Source: Campylobacterales bacterium | GTDB lineage: Bacteria; Campylobacterota; Campylobacteria; Campylobacterales; Sulfurimonadaceae | Assembly: GCA_026390165.1 (NCBI GenBank) | Contig: JAPLGM010000011.1 | Location: forward strand, 58,565 to 122,564 | Length of the DNA: 64,000 bases | Direction: 5' to 3' | In this document: positions 27,810 through 37,180 of the stretch, one piece after another | Layout: each line of letters starts with the position of its first letter | Position numbering within the stretch: the first letter of the stretch is position 1 | The notes under the pieces: generated by a model | What the model saw: only the letters and a program-made list of their open reading frames with translations | What the model was told of the DNA's origin: nothing | Database searches by the model: none | Program-made: the position numbers and the translations under genes

Positions 27810-28462
27810 TGAGGAAGTTAGATAAATCTACGATCTTATCAAAAGAGTATCAAAAATGGCTAGAGGAATTAGGAGATATACATCCCCCATATAATAGCTC
27901 AAGCAACTTGCACTATTTCGATATTAAAATGAGTTTATTATATTGCCAAGACGGTTTATGTGCTTATACCGAACAAATGTTATGTGATACAAAATTCATT
28001 GCTCCTACTAATTGGGATGAAAACAAATATACAAAAGTTTTGCAACAAAATGAAATAAACTCTATTCAAGGTGATTTGGAACACTTTGATGAAAGTCTTA
28101 AACCTGAAAAAGCGTGGTTTTGGGATAATTTATTTATTGTACAAACACATGCAAACTGTCGTATTAAAGGCACTAAATCTATCAATGTCATTTTAAAACC
28201 TGATTCACCTAGTTATGATGAAAACAAATACTTACAATTCGACTTTACATCAGGTGTTTTCACTCCTCATAATGATTTAAGTACTGAAGAAAAACAAGAT
28301 GTCAAAAAGATGATTGAAACATTAGGAATCAATTGTATTTATGCACAAAGAAAAAAACGTTTGGAAGAATGGAAAGATAGACGTGATGTCGGATTACCAG
28401 TTGAACCGAACGAATATGTCACAGCTTGGAATATGACCCTTCAACAACTTTCAGAACATTAA
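27809..28462 (+). CDS. Septu PtuB-like HNH nuclease-family protein
   Basis: A 217-residue protein coupled to the ATPase by a one-base overlap. It resembles the TIGR02646/PtuB HNH group: CQDGLCAYTEQMLC near residue 50 stands where the family has CAYCE, LEHFDES near 92 supplies the HNH His, and WDNLFIVQTHANCRIKGTKS near 108-127 matches the NL...CN..KG part. The second Cys of the first pair is replaced by Thr, with another Cys six residues on, so zinc binding may be altered. As a PtuB-type effector it would cut nucleic acid when released by the ATPase; activity is inferred. Confidence 0.65.
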   Translation: MRKLDKSTILSKEYQKWLEELGDIHPPYNSSSNLHYFDIKMSLLYCQDGLCAYTEQMLCDTKFIAPTNWDENKYTKVLQQNEINSIQGDLEHFDESLKPEKAWFWDNLFIVQTHANCRIKGTKSINVILKPDSPSYDENKYLQFDFTSGVFTPHNDLSTEEKQDVKKMIETLGINCIYAQRKKRLEEWKDRRDVGLPVEPNEYVTAWNMTLQQLSEH

Positions 28463-28568
28463 CTGAATTCCCAATCGAGTTGGAAAGGATGGGAAAGAGA
28501 AATCCAAAAATAATCCTTTTTGGCTATAATCACGATTATTAAACCTATCCATAAGTAAAAGGTCATTT

Positions 28569-29126
28569 TTGTTCAATATCCCCAATATATTAGCCTTTAT
28601 CCGCCTCCTTATCGCCCCTTTGATGTTTTGGATTATCCTTAATCCCCAAGTGTTTACCGATAATGGATGGCATATTACGTGGAGCTATTACGCAGCATCT
28701 CTTCTCTTCGTCATTGCTAGCATTACCGATTTTTTTGATGGATATGTTGCTCGTGAACTGCATCAAATCACCATTATTGGGGAGATTCTTGATCCCCTTG
28801 CTGACAAGATGCTTACTTTAGCCGCTTTTTTAGGACTTATGATGATGGGGGATGCCTCGGTTTGGGCAATTTATATCATTATCGTTCGAGAGCTTTTTAT
28901 CACGGGGCTACGCACCTTATCACTCTCAGAGGGAATTGATATTAATAGCGCATCGTGGGCGGGAAAAGTCAAAACGGTGGCGCAAATGATCGCGATTGGA
29001 TTTTTATTGATGCACTGGAGTGGTGGGGAACTCTTGCTTTGGATTGCTGTTGCTCTCACCGTCTATTCAGGGGCGGAATATCTAATCAATTTTTCAAAAG
29101 CGTATCGAAATAAAGGAAATAAATGA
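28569..29126 (+). CDS. pgsA: CDP-diacylglycerol--glycerol-3-phosphate 3-phosphatidyltransferase
   Basis: PgsA makes phosphatidylglycerol phosphate from CDP-diacylglycerol. The 185-residue membrane protein has the CDP-alcohol phosphotransferase motif D-x2-DG-x2-AR-x8-G-x3-D-x3-D (DFFDGYVAREL...GEILDPLADK) near residues 57-80, plus several hydrophobic helices. The start is TTG at 28569, preceded by AAAAGG; no ATG is in frame nearby. It overlaps rseP by ATGA. Confidence 0.92.
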   Translation: MFNIPNILAFIRLLIAPLMFWIILNPQVFTDNGWHITWSYYAASLLFVIASITDFFDGYVARELHQITIIGEILDPLADKMLTLAAFLGLMMMGDASVWAIYIIIVRELFITGLRTLSLSEGIDINSASWAGKVKTVAQMIAIGFLLMHWSGGELLLWIAVALTVYSGAEYLINFSKAYRNKGNK

Positions 29127-30175
29127 GTTGGATTGTCGCACTCGGTATTTTATCATTGCTTATCTTTTTGCATGAGTTGGGTCACTACAGTGCTGCCCGT
29201 TTTTTTGGCGTATATGTAGAAGTATTCAGTATCGGTTTTGGGAAAAAACTTTTCTCGTTTAAATGGCTGGGTACACAGTGGCAAATCTCTGCTATTCCAC
29301 TAGGCGGTTATGTGAAAATGAAAGGGCAAGATGATCTTGACCCTATTGCAATAAGTGGTGATAATGACAGCTACAATACCAAAAAACCGTGGCAACGTGT
29401 CATTATTCTCCTCGCAGGACCAATAGCCAATTTTCTCACGGCGTGGGTTCTTTTTTATGCGATTGCCCTTGGTGGGCCACAAGCTCTTTCCCCTGTTATC
29501 GGACAAGTGATTAAATCCTCGCCAGCAGACATTGCAGGAATTGTTAAAGGGGAGAAAATCCTCTCCATCAATGGGGAAGAAATTACAAAATGGGATGAGC
29601 TATCCGACAAAATTAAAGCCTCTACAGGCAGTTTGACGTTAGCCGTTGAGCGTAACAATACCCGTCTCTTTCTCCTCTTAAATCCGAAAATGACCGAAAC
29701 TACCAATATGTTCAAAGAGAAAATTCAACAGCCGATGATAGGGATTGCCCCATCAGGGGATACCTATACTCTCCATCTTGGCTTTCTTGAGACGATCCAG
29801 TACGCATCTACCCAGACGTACGAGACCTCCTTTTTGATCTTTCAAGGAGTTGAAAAACTCGTTACAGGGGTTGTTCCGGCTAAAGAGGTGGGGGGAGTTG
29901 TAAGTATCGTCAAAATCACGGCGGATGCCACGGCGTACGGTTGGATGTCTCTCTTTTTCTTTACGGCCCTTATCTCGGTCAACTTGGGCGTTCTTAATCT
30001 CCTCCCTATCCCTGCACTTGATGGGGGACATATAATGTTCAATCTCTATGAGATGATTCGTCGTCGTGCTCCAAGTGAAGCAGTAATCACCAACCTTACC
30101 ATCGGCGGGTGGGTCATGCTTCTAGGACTTATGGTGCTAGGACTTTATAACGATATTACAAGGCTAACCCAATGA
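29123..30175 (+). CDS. rseP: RseP-type site-2 metalloprotease
   Basis: An intramembrane M50 protease of 350 residues. Zinc site HELGH is in the first helix (LIFLHELGHYSAARFFG), and the third ligand region NLLPIPALDGGHIMF is near residue 295. One PDZ domain (about 125-195, PADIAGIVKGEKILSINGEEI) lies between membrane segments. The family cleaves anti-sigma factors and signal-peptide remnants in the inner membrane. Shorter than E. coli RseP because it has one PDZ domain. Coupled by ATGA overlaps to pgsA and yggS. Confidence 0.9.
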   Translation: MSWIVALGILSLLIFLHELGHYSAARFFGVYVEVFSIGFGKKLFSFKWLGTQWQISAIPLGGYVKMKGQDDLDPIAISGDNDSYNTKKPWQRVIILLAGPIANFLTAWVLFYAIALGGPQALSPVIGQVIKSSPADIAGIVKGEKILSINGEEITKWDELSDKIKASTGSLTLAVERNNTRLFLLLNPKMTETTNMFKEKIQQPMIGIAPSGDTYTLHLGFLETIQYASTQTYETSFLIFQGVEKLVTGVVPAKEVGGVVSIVKITADATAYGWMSLFFFTALISVNLGVLNLLPIPALDGGHIMFNLYEMIRRRAPSEAVITNLTIGGWVMLLGLMVLGLYNDITRLTQ

Positions 30176-30846
30176 CACTTTTAGAACAAAAACGTAATTT
30201 TGATGCCATCATTGAGCGGATAGAAAAAGCCCGTCTGCATGTCAGCGATCATCACATCGTCAAGATTGTTGCGGCGAGCAAATACGTCGGTGTTGAGGAG
30301 ATAAAAGCCCTCTATGCCATTGGTCAACGCGCCTTTGGAGAAAATAAAGTCCAAGATATGAAAACAAAAGTGGAAGCACTTGATGATTACCCGCTAGAGT
30401 GGCACTTTATCGGAAATTTACAAAAAAACAAAATCAATACTCTCCTCTCGTTAAATCCCCAACTGCTCCACTCCATCGACTCACTCGACATTGCCCACGC
30501 CCTTAATGAGCGATTAGTGCGTGAGGGGAAAATACTTCGGGCATTAGTACAGGTGAACTCTGCCTACGAAAAGAGCAAGTCAGGGTTTACCCCTGAAGAA
30601 TTTAAGGACGCTTACGCTCAAATCATTGAGCAATGTCCTGCCTTGCATCTTCAAGGAGTAATGAGTATCGGAGCCCATACCGATGAAATCGACGTTATCA
30701 AAAAAAGTTTTGAAATTACACGATCGTTGTTTGATAAACTCCCCAATGCCACGATCTGTTCCATGGGGATGAGCAGTGATTTTGAGCTGGCGATTGCGTG
30801 CGGTTCGACGATGGTGAGATTGGGATCGATTCTTTTTAACCACTAA
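30172..30846 (+). CDS. YggS-family pyridoxal-phosphate homeostasis protein
   Basis: A 224-residue fold-type III PLP-binding protein. The PLP lysine is in IVAASKYVGVEEI near residue 44, followed by FGENKVQDMKTK, WHFIGNLQKNK and the C-terminal MGMSSDFELAIACGSTMVRLGSILF. These proteins bind PLP and buffer its level, with no known catalytic role. Overlaps rseP by ATGA. Assignment is secure at the family level. Confidence 0.92.
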   Translation: MTLLEQKRNFDAIIERIEKARLHVSDHHIVKIVAASKYVGVEEIKALYAIGQRAFGENKVQDMKTKVEALDDYPLEWHFIGNLQKNKINTLLSLNPQLLHSIDSLDIAHALNERLVREGKILRALVQVNSAYEKSKSGFTPEEFKDAYAQIIEQCPALHLQGVMSIGAHTDEIDVIKKSFEITRSLFDKLPNATICSMGMSSDFELAIACGSTMVRLGSILFNH

Positions 30847-30890
30847 TCGTCATATCTACATGAAGAGCCCTTAGTGGCGTTTAAAATAAC

Positions 30891-30928
30891 ATTTTAACAT
30901 TAAGTAATAAGGTGCTTTATGTTAAAAT
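30891..30928. promoter_or_regulatory. inverted repeat upstream of the EAL-domain gene
   Basis: Ten-base perfect arms ATTTTAACAT / ATGTTAAAAT are separated by 18 bases, and the repeat ends 27 bases before the ATG at 30956. It could be an operator for the downstream gene or the end of the yggS transcript. No T-run follows, which makes a terminator less likely. Confidence 0.35.
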
Positions 30929-30955
30929 CATTCTATTTATTTATCAGTAAGGGTT

Positions 30956-33151
30956 ATGATGGAAGCGATACGGATACGTGCAACACTCTATGCTATAGCC
31001 ATCGTCCTCATCCTTATCACTTTTTTTGTCTATTCTATTTTTCAAGATAAAAAACGGGTTTTAGAGGAAAAAACCTCCTCGCACCGAGAGCTTCTTAAAA
31101 ACGCTTTTGAACTCTCCGTTTTCGACACTGAAAATGAGCTCGACCATTTTGCCTACGATATGATGACCGATTATTCCATTATAAACGCATTTGAATCGGG
31201 AGATAGAAAAAAGCTTTATGCCCTTGCTCTCCCCTATTTTATGAAAGCCCATAGAGAGGGAGAGGTGGATTTGGCAGGTTTTATCAACGCCGATGGAACC
31301 CATTTTCTACGTCTTCAAGATCCCGAAAAATTTGGTGACAATCTTCTAAAAAAACGTCCTATGATCGCCGAAGCCATTCGAACCCATCATTCTATTGTAT
31401 CTCTTGACGTCACCCTTTATAATATTTCACTTGTAAAAATCATCCCTATCTTTAAAAATAAAAAATTTCTTGGTGTTCTTAATGTAGCCGCCAAAATTGA
31501 AAGGGTACAAGAACGGCTCAATAGCTACTCAGAGATTAAAAGTGCTATCGCCATCCATACAGCTACCCTCAAAAAACTTTTACCCACAAGCCATTTAACA
31601 CACTATAATTCGTATTCAATTGTCTCCAATAATGATCCACTGTTTCAACACCTCCCCAATGATTATAACTTCGCTTACTCCATACGCCATACCATCAATG
31701 GACATACCTATATTATTGCATCTCGTGATCTTCTCACCTATACCGATAAACCTCTTGCAAAAATGATTTGTGCTCTCGATATAACCAAAGATGAACTTTC
31801 CTATCAAGAAGAGCTTCTTCGTCTTGCCATTATCAGTATCATTTTATTATTGTTACTCGTAGGAATTCTTCATATTGGATTCAAAAAACTTATTTCTCAA
31901 ATTAATCAAGAATCTGCACAATTGAATCAGAAACTAAATCATCAACTCTATCATGATGCCCTTACCACGTTTCCCAATCGTAAAGCCTTGATCAAAAGGC
32001 TCAGCGACCAACACTATTACGCTATCCTCTTGCTCAACATTGATAATTTCAAAGAGATGAATGACCTCTACGGTCATGAAATCGGCGATAAAATTTTACA
32101 ATCGCTAGGGCGTTCAATTCAAACCATCATAGCCCCATATCCACTGGCACTCTTTAAAATGCCTTCCGATGAATACGCATTAGCACTTCTTGAAGAGATG
32201 GATGATGGTACATTTGATACCATGAGCCAAACGATAATGGATCACCTTCATGCTATCCATTATGATATTGATGGTATCACTATCCTCATTACCCTCAGTA
32301 TGGGGATGGATATGTGCAGCGAACCCGAGTGTGATATGATTAGCCGAGCGGATATGGCACTTAAAACAGCTAAGAAACGGGGGGTTTCTTTTGTAAAATA
32401 CCATCACAACCTTCTCATCAAAGAGCAATATCACCATAATATATTATGGAGTAAAAAACTCAAAGATGCCATTGATGATCAACGTTTTGATCTCTACTAT
32501 CAAGGGATTCACCATACGGAGAGTAAAGAAATTTATGAATATGAAGCGTTGATACGTATTATTGATGAAGATGGAGTTATTATCTCCCCTGCTGCTTTTT
32601 TAGATATTGCCAAAAAGTCACGCCTTTATCCCTATATTACCGATTTTGTCATCCATAGGATTTTTCATCAATTACGATCGACTGATTATCGCTACTCCAT
32701 CAACTTTTCTGTTGATGATATTCTTAATCTTAAAACCCAAACACTACTCTTCGAGCTTCTTTGTGAGTGTGATGTTGGAGATCGGCTCGTTTTTGAAATT
32801 TTAGAATCCGAGGGTATCGAAAATTATGAAGAGGTGTCTGCATTTATTACGCGTGCCAAAACATTTGGATGTAAAATTGCTATTGATGATTTTGGGACAG
32901 GCTACTCAAACTTTGCCCATATTTTGCGTCTTGACGTTGATTTTATAAAAATTGATGGATCCCTTATCAAAAATATTACGACCGATAAGGGGGCAGAAGA
33001 CATCGTCAAATCTATTATTGATTTTACTCATCGATTGGGGATTAAAACAATCGCTGAGTTTGTTTCATCAAAAGAAATTTATGATGTATGCAAAGAGCTG
33101 AAGATTGATTATCTCCAAGGCTATTACCTTAGCCAACCACGCCCCCTTTAA
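30956..33151 (+). CDS. membrane sensor with degenerate GGDEF and intact EAL domain (probable c-di-GMP phosphodiesterase)
   Basis: 731 residues. Transmembrane segments at about 10-28 and 280-300 flank a periplasmic sensor region of the Cache type. The GGDEF-like domain (about 330-470) has PSDEY where GGDEF is required, so cyclase activity is unlikely. The EAL domain (about 490-731) keeps YEALIRI, the DDFGTGYSNFAHI loop, KIDGSLI and LQGYYLSQPRP, but has AEFVSSKE where EGVET is usual. The likely output is c-di-GMP hydrolysis, possibly tuned by GTP binding at the degenerate domain. The gene meets flgS tail to tail with a four-base overlap. Confidence 0.87.
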   Translation: MMEAIRIRATLYAIAIVLILITFFVYSIFQDKKRVLEEKTSSHRELLKNAFELSVFDTENELDHFAYDMMTDYSIINAFESGDRKKLYALALPYFMKAHREGEVDLAGFINADGTHFLRLQDPEKFGDNLLKKRPMIAEAIRTHHSIVSLDVTLYNISLVKIIPIFKNKKFLGVLNVAAKIERVQERLNSYSEIKSAIAIHTATLKKLLPTSHLTHYNSYSIVSNNDPLFQHLPNDYNFAYSIRHTINGHTYIIASRDLLTYTDKPLAKMICALDITKDELSYQEELLRLAIISIILLLLLVGILHIGFKKLISQINQESAQLNQKLNHQLYHDALTTFPNRKALIKRLSDQHYYAILLLNIDNFKEMNDLYGHEIGDKILQSLGRSIQTIIAPYPLALFKMPSDEYALALLEEMDDGTFDTMSQTIMDHLHAIHYDIDGITILITLSMGMDMCSEPECDMISRADMALKTAKKRGVSFVKYHHNLLIKEQYHHNILWSKKLKDAIDDQRFDLYYQGIHHTESKEIYEYEALIRIIDEDGVIISPAAFLDIAKKSRLYPYITDFVIHRIFHQLRSTDYRYSINFSVDDILNLKTQTLLFELLCECDVGDRLVFEILESEGIENYEEVSAFITRAKTFGCKIAIDDFGTGYSNFAHILRLDVDFIKIDGSLIKNITTDKGAEDIVKSIIDFTHRLGIKTIAEFVSSKEIYDVCKELKIDYLQGYYLSQPRPL

Positions 33152-34131
33152 GAGAGAATTACCACAAACCCTTTCTCTCCCCCTTCATAAAGACGTATTG
33201 CTCCACCGTGGGCAATAGCTATCTCACGTGAAAGTACCAATCCCAAACCATTTCCCCGTTCCTTAGTGCTTTTAAACGCTTCAAAAAGCCATTTATTATT
33301 TTCAATAGGGATACCCGTATCAGTAATGATAAAACGGTGTTTCCCCTCAATATTCTCATGAACCATTGTGACACACCCCTCCTCATCCTCATCCAACTCA
33401 ATTGCATCAATCGCGTTAAAAATAAAATTGCTAAAGAGCATCGTCAATAGATCTAAATCACCACGTAGCTCAAAATCATCCATAGGAAAGATAAAATCTA
33501 TTTTTTTACCATAACTGTAATAACCGATGGCACTCTCCAACTCACGACGGATCATATCCCAACGTAAAGGGCTTTTTTGAGCACTTACCCCCTTCGTAAA
33601 CATCAATGTCGCTTTAATAATCCGCTCAATACGATAGAGAGATTTCTGAATTTCACTCACAATCGGCTTATTCTCTTCCGTAACTCGCTTCATCAATGTG
33701 GAGGTCAACAACGCAATCGCCCCAACAGGATTACGAATTTCATGGCTAAGATGGGCTGCCATCTGTCCCATTGTTGCAAGATTCTCTTTGCGCTTTTGCT
33801 CAGTAATATCGGTCGCACTAAGAAGATGTTTCTCGTTGTGGTGGGCTGATTTGATCAAATACGAACGTTCTTCGAACGTCACCTCATAATCTTGAGTATC
33901 CCACTGAAGTATTTCAAACAATTTTTCAAGCCCTTTGGCTTGAGAATTTTGCAAGAACACAGAACCGTCTTGGTTGATAATCCAGATAGCATTGGGCAAA
34001 AATTCGATAACCTGCTCGATGGTGCTTTGAAGATGATCGTACGATTGACGCAGAGCAACATACTCCTCTTCAACACGGTACGTCTGATCGATAAGGCTTT
34101 TAAGCTCTTCAACCGAAATCATCTCTGCCAT
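33148..34131 (-). CDS. flgS: soluble sensor histidine kinase, FlgS-type
   Basis: A 327-residue kinase without membrane helices. An N-terminal coiled coil and PAS-like region (to ~120) precede the phospho-acceptor helix MAAHLSHEIRNPVGAIALL (His near 131) and the HATPase domain with NFIFNAIDAIE (N box), DTGIPI and GNGLGLVLSREIA (G boxes). Size, lack of membrane anchor and phylum fit FlgS, which phosphorylates the sigma54 activator FlgR for flagellar gene expression. In C. jejuni flgS is also near murF, as I recall. It is the last gene of the run containing cheV-cheA-cheW, supporting a motility role; FlgR is not in the window. Confidence 0.72.
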   Translation of the reverse strand: MAEMISVEELKSLIDQTYRVEEEYVALRQSYDHLQSTIEQVIEFLPNAIWIINQDGSVFLQNSQAKGLEKLFEILQWDTQDYEVTFEERSYLIKSAHHNEKHLLSATDITEQKRKENLATMGQMAAHLSHEIRNPVGAIALLTSTLMKRVTEENKPIVSEIQKSLYRIERIIKATLMFTKGVSAQKSPLRWDMIRRELESAIGYYSYGKKIDFIFPMDDFELRGDLDLLTMLFSNFIFNAIDAIELDEDEEGCVTMVHENIEGKHRFIITDTGIPIENNKWLFEAFKSTKERGNGLGLVLSREIAIAHGGAIRLYEGGEKGFVVILS

Positions 34132-35369
34132 TAATACTCACCAAGTTGGAGTAAAATTTTAAAAAGTCCGTATCCATCTTCTGTCCCCGCGAGTTCCCGA
34201 ATGGAGTGCATTCCCAACGTTGGAACCCCCACGTCAATCGTCTCTATCCCAAGACGAGCAGAAGTGATAGGCCCAATAGTTGAACCGCACCCCATATCGC
34301 TACGTGTCACGAAAGTTTGCGTTACAACACCGATACTCTGGGCACATTGGACAAAGCGCCCCATTGTACGTGATGACGTTGCGTACCGCTGATTGGCGTT
34401 GATCTTGATGGCAACACCACGATTAAGAAGCGGTGCGTGCTGGCTTTCGTGCTTGGTCGGAAAATTAGGATGCTGGGCGTGAGCATTGTCACACGACACC
34501 ATTAGAGAACGGCGCATAAGGGTCGTGAAATTTTCTCCTGCAATACGGCGTAACGTCTCTTCAAGAAACGTCCCGCCCGCTCCTACGTGAGAATCGCTCC
34601 CCACTTCTTCGTGATCCATACAGGCGATCATCATTGGATAATTGGAGTCAATCAAGGCCTGAAGTCCAACATAACAGCTGAGAAGATTATCAAGACGTGC
34701 GTGAGCAATAAACTCTTCGTGTATCCCGATAAATGACCCTTTTTGCGTATCATAAAAACTTAATTCATGGGCTAGTAATTTTCCATTACTCTCCCTTGCT
34801 TCCTTTAGTATCCACGATTCGAAATCAAACTCCTCACCGCATCCAATCATCGGGACAATATCCGTTTGGGCATTGATAGAACGGGAGCTATTAGCTTCCC
34901 GATCAAGATGGATAGCAAGAGAAGCAATAAGTGCAATAGGACGTTTCACGTCGATAATTTTTTCACGTCGCACCCCATCCACGTCCAAATAGACAATCCT
35001 CCCTGCAAGGCTAAGATCACGATCAAACCACGGATTCAGCAATGCTCCACCATACACTTCCACCCCTAACCGTATTATTCCAGCGCTCTTGGTCACGGGG
35101 TTGGGCTTCAGCCGTAAATGGGGAGAGTCGGTATGAGCACCGATAATCGTATACCCTTTTTCCAACTCTGGCGGGTACGTAAAAGCAATGATCGAGGAGT
35201 CGTTACGCGTAACATAATAGTTTTCCCCATCAACCAAATCCCACACCCCACACTCATCAAGTTTTTTAAACCCTTTTGATTCCAATACTATTACCATTTG
35301 CCCCACGGCATGAAATGGGGTAGGAGAGGCATCAATAAATTTTAGTAGGTTTTCATTAAATGGACGCAT
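34131..35369 (-). CDS. M18 family aminopeptidase
   Basis: A 412-residue cytosolic zinc aminopeptidase. Family motifs are ASPTPFHAV at the start, GAHTDSPHLRLKPNP (first zinc His), HEEVGSDSHVGAGG (catalytic Glu and ligands) and SCDNAHAQHPNFPTKHE, with STIGPITSARLGIETIDVG near the end. It removes N-terminal residues from peptides. It overlaps pepP by 28 bases and flgS by one base, so it is clearly within the long minus-strand run. Confidence 0.92.
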   Translation of the reverse strand: MRPFNENLLKFIDASPTPFHAVGQMVIVLESKGFKKLDECGVWDLVDGENYYVTRNDSSIIAFTYPPELEKGYTIIGAHTDSPHLRLKPNPVTKSAGIIRLGVEVYGGALLNPWFDRDLSLAGRIVYLDVDGVRREKIIDVKRPIALIASLAIHLDREANSSRSINAQTDIVPMIGCGEEFDFESWILKEARESNGKLLAHELSFYDTQKGSFIGIHEEFIAHARLDNLLSCYVGLQALIDSNYPMMIACMDHEEVGSDSHVGAGGTFLEETLRRIAGENFTTLMRRSLMVSCDNAHAQHPNFPTKHESQHAPLLNRGVAIKINANQRYATSSRTMGRFVQCAQSIGVVTQTFVTRSDMGCGSTIGPITSARLGIETIDVGVPTLGMHSIRELAGTEDGYGLFKILLQLGEY

Positions 35370-36682
35370 ATACCCTCCTTATTCATCATTAGATTCTCAA
35401 TATCCTCAACCGTTTTGACAATCATACTCGAAAGATTTTCACACCCCTCATCGGTAATAAGAATATCATCTTCGATACGAATACCGATACCACGATATTT
35501 TTCCTCCACACTCTCATCATCGGCTCGAATATAAATCCCCGGTTCAATCGTCGTCACCATTCCAGCACTCAACGCCAGACTCTCCCCTTCATCATCAAAA
35601 TAGGGGCACGGATCATGCACGTCCAAGCCCATCCAGTGACCGATACCATGTGGGGCATATTTTTTGTGGGCTTTTGATTCCAAAAGGGGTGTAATTTCCC
35701 CTTTTAAAATCCCTAAATCAATCAATGCCTGACAAAGAAGTTTTTCACTGTATTGTTGTAGCCAATCGCGCTTAACACCCGGCTTTATTGCATCAATAAC
35801 ACGCAACTGCACATCAAGAACTTTTTCATATACATCGCGCTGTGGATCACTAAACTTACCATTTATAGGAAAAGTTCGTGTAATATCACTAGCGTAGAGT
35901 TCCCATTCACATGCTGCATCAATGAGGACTAAATCCCCATCGAGCAAGAGGTCACGATTATCAATATAATGGAGGGTATTGGCATTATTCCCCCCCGCGA
36001 CAATTGCACCGTAGGCTTCACTTGTCGCCCCGTTGGAGAGAAAAATATAGCTCATGGCTGCTTGCAGCTCAAACTCTTTCATTCCACTTTTGCACTCTCT
36101 CATCGCCTGATGATGGGCGGATGCAGTAATAGCTATTGCATGTTTAATACGCTCAATCTCTTCGTTAGATTTGAGTAGGCGCATCGAGCGAATGAGATAG
36201 GTGACGTCATGAATAGCACGGATACTCTTCTTCACACCACGTGTTTCTCGTAACTCTTTTACACTTTGCTGTGCCAATTTTACAGAGGAGGAATCATCCA
36301 AAAAATCAATATAAAGAGCTGTATGTTCCCGTAAAATTTCTTTGATTAAGCCTGAATACTCAAGAGTGCTATGAATTTCATCCATACTAAATCGTTCACG
36401 TGCACCCTCTACACCCAAACATGCACCGTTCCACAATGCACCCTCAGCACTGCATGCTTCTACAAACAAAATAGAGCGTGTACTCTCTGGAGTTTTGAGC
36501 AGTATCAAAATGCTATTAGGCTCTTCAAATCCACACATATAATAAAAATCGCTGTTTTGCCGATAAGAATATTCTGTGTCATTGGAGCGGGTTTGCGGTG
36601 AAGAAGAGGAGAGGATTACCACCCCCTCTTCTAGTGTATCAAGAAGTTTTTGCCGTCTGGTGCTATAGTGTATTTCATTCAA
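35342..36682 (-). CDS. pepP: Xaa-Pro aminopeptidase (M24B)
   Basis: A 446-residue aminopeptidase P that releases residues before proline. The N-terminal domain (1-170) precedes the pita-bread catalytic domain with the metal ligands in order: IDAACEWELYASDITRTFPI (two Asp), HGIGHWMGLDVHD (His), EPGIYI and IRIEDDILIT (two Glu). Starts one base after the cheW stop. Two peptidases between chemotaxis genes and flgS is an operon feature, not a functional clue. Confidence 0.92.
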   Translation of the reverse strand: MNEIHYSTRRQKLLDTLEEGVVILSSSSPQTRSNDTEYSYRQNSDFYYMCGFEEPNSILILLKTPESTRSILFVEACSAEGALWNGACLGVEGARERFSMDEIHSTLEYSGLIKEILREHTALYIDFLDDSSSVKLAQQSVKELRETRGVKKSIRAIHDVTYLIRSMRLLKSNEEIERIKHAIAITASAHHQAMRECKSGMKEFELQAAMSYIFLSNGATSEAYGAIVAGGNNANTLHYIDNRDLLLDGDLVLIDAACEWELYASDITRTFPINGKFSDPQRDVYEKVLDVQLRVIDAIKPGVKRDWLQQYSEKLLCQALIDLGILKGEITPLLESKAHKKYAPHGIGHWMGLDVHDPCPYFDDEGESLALSAGMVTTIEPGIYIRADDESVEEKYRGIGIRIEDDILITDEGCENLSSMIVKTVEDIENLMMNKEGICVHLMKTY

Positions 36683-36683
36683 A

Positions 36684-37178
36684 CTAGAAATTTCTCTCTA
36701 ATAACTTATGTACTTTTAAAATCGTAACGATCCGATCGGCTTGTTTTCCTACCCCGTCAATCATCGTATCACTTTCAGCAACCGTATCGGGTGCTGGTCC
36801 TACATCACGCTTGGGCATACGAATCGCTTCAGTGAGACGATCGATCACAAAACCAGCGACATCATCTCCATTTTTCATAACAATAAAACGGGTCTCTTCC
36901 GTATGTTTTTGGAGCTCTAAACCAAATCGTGCACGTAAATCAATCAAGGGAATGACGGAACCACGAAGATTGAAAACCCCTAAAATATAGGCTGGAGTTT
37001 GAGGTACCCGTGTCCATGAAATAGGTTTAATAATCTCCTGAATACTCAAAATGGGGATTGAAAATTCTTCATCACCCACAATAAAGCCAACCAATTGAAT
37101 CACTTCTTCAACTTTTTGTTCATTGCCGACAAGGGCATTATTTTGTCTATTGATAATTTGTTGTAATTTTTCGCTCAT
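36684..37178 (-). CDS. cheW: chemotaxis coupling protein CheW
   Basis: CheW links receptors to CheA. This 164-residue protein is a single CheW domain: VGFIVGDEEFSIPILSIQEIIKP, the central VFNLRGSVIPLIDLRARFG motif and GFVIDRLTEAIRMP. It has a short N-terminal extension of about 25 residues. It is two bases downstream of cheA. A separate CheW domain occurs in CheV, in CheA and in the protein at 57129. Confidence 0.95.
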   Translation of the reverse strand: MSEKLQQIINRQNNALVGNEQKVEEVIQLVGFIVGDEEFSIPILSIQEIIKPISWTRVPQTPAYILGVFNLRGSVIPLIDLRARFGLELQKHTEETRFIVMKNGDDVAGFVIDRLTEAIRMPKRDVGPAPDTVAESDTMIDGVGKQADRIVTILKVHKLLERNF

Positions 37179-37180
37179 GA

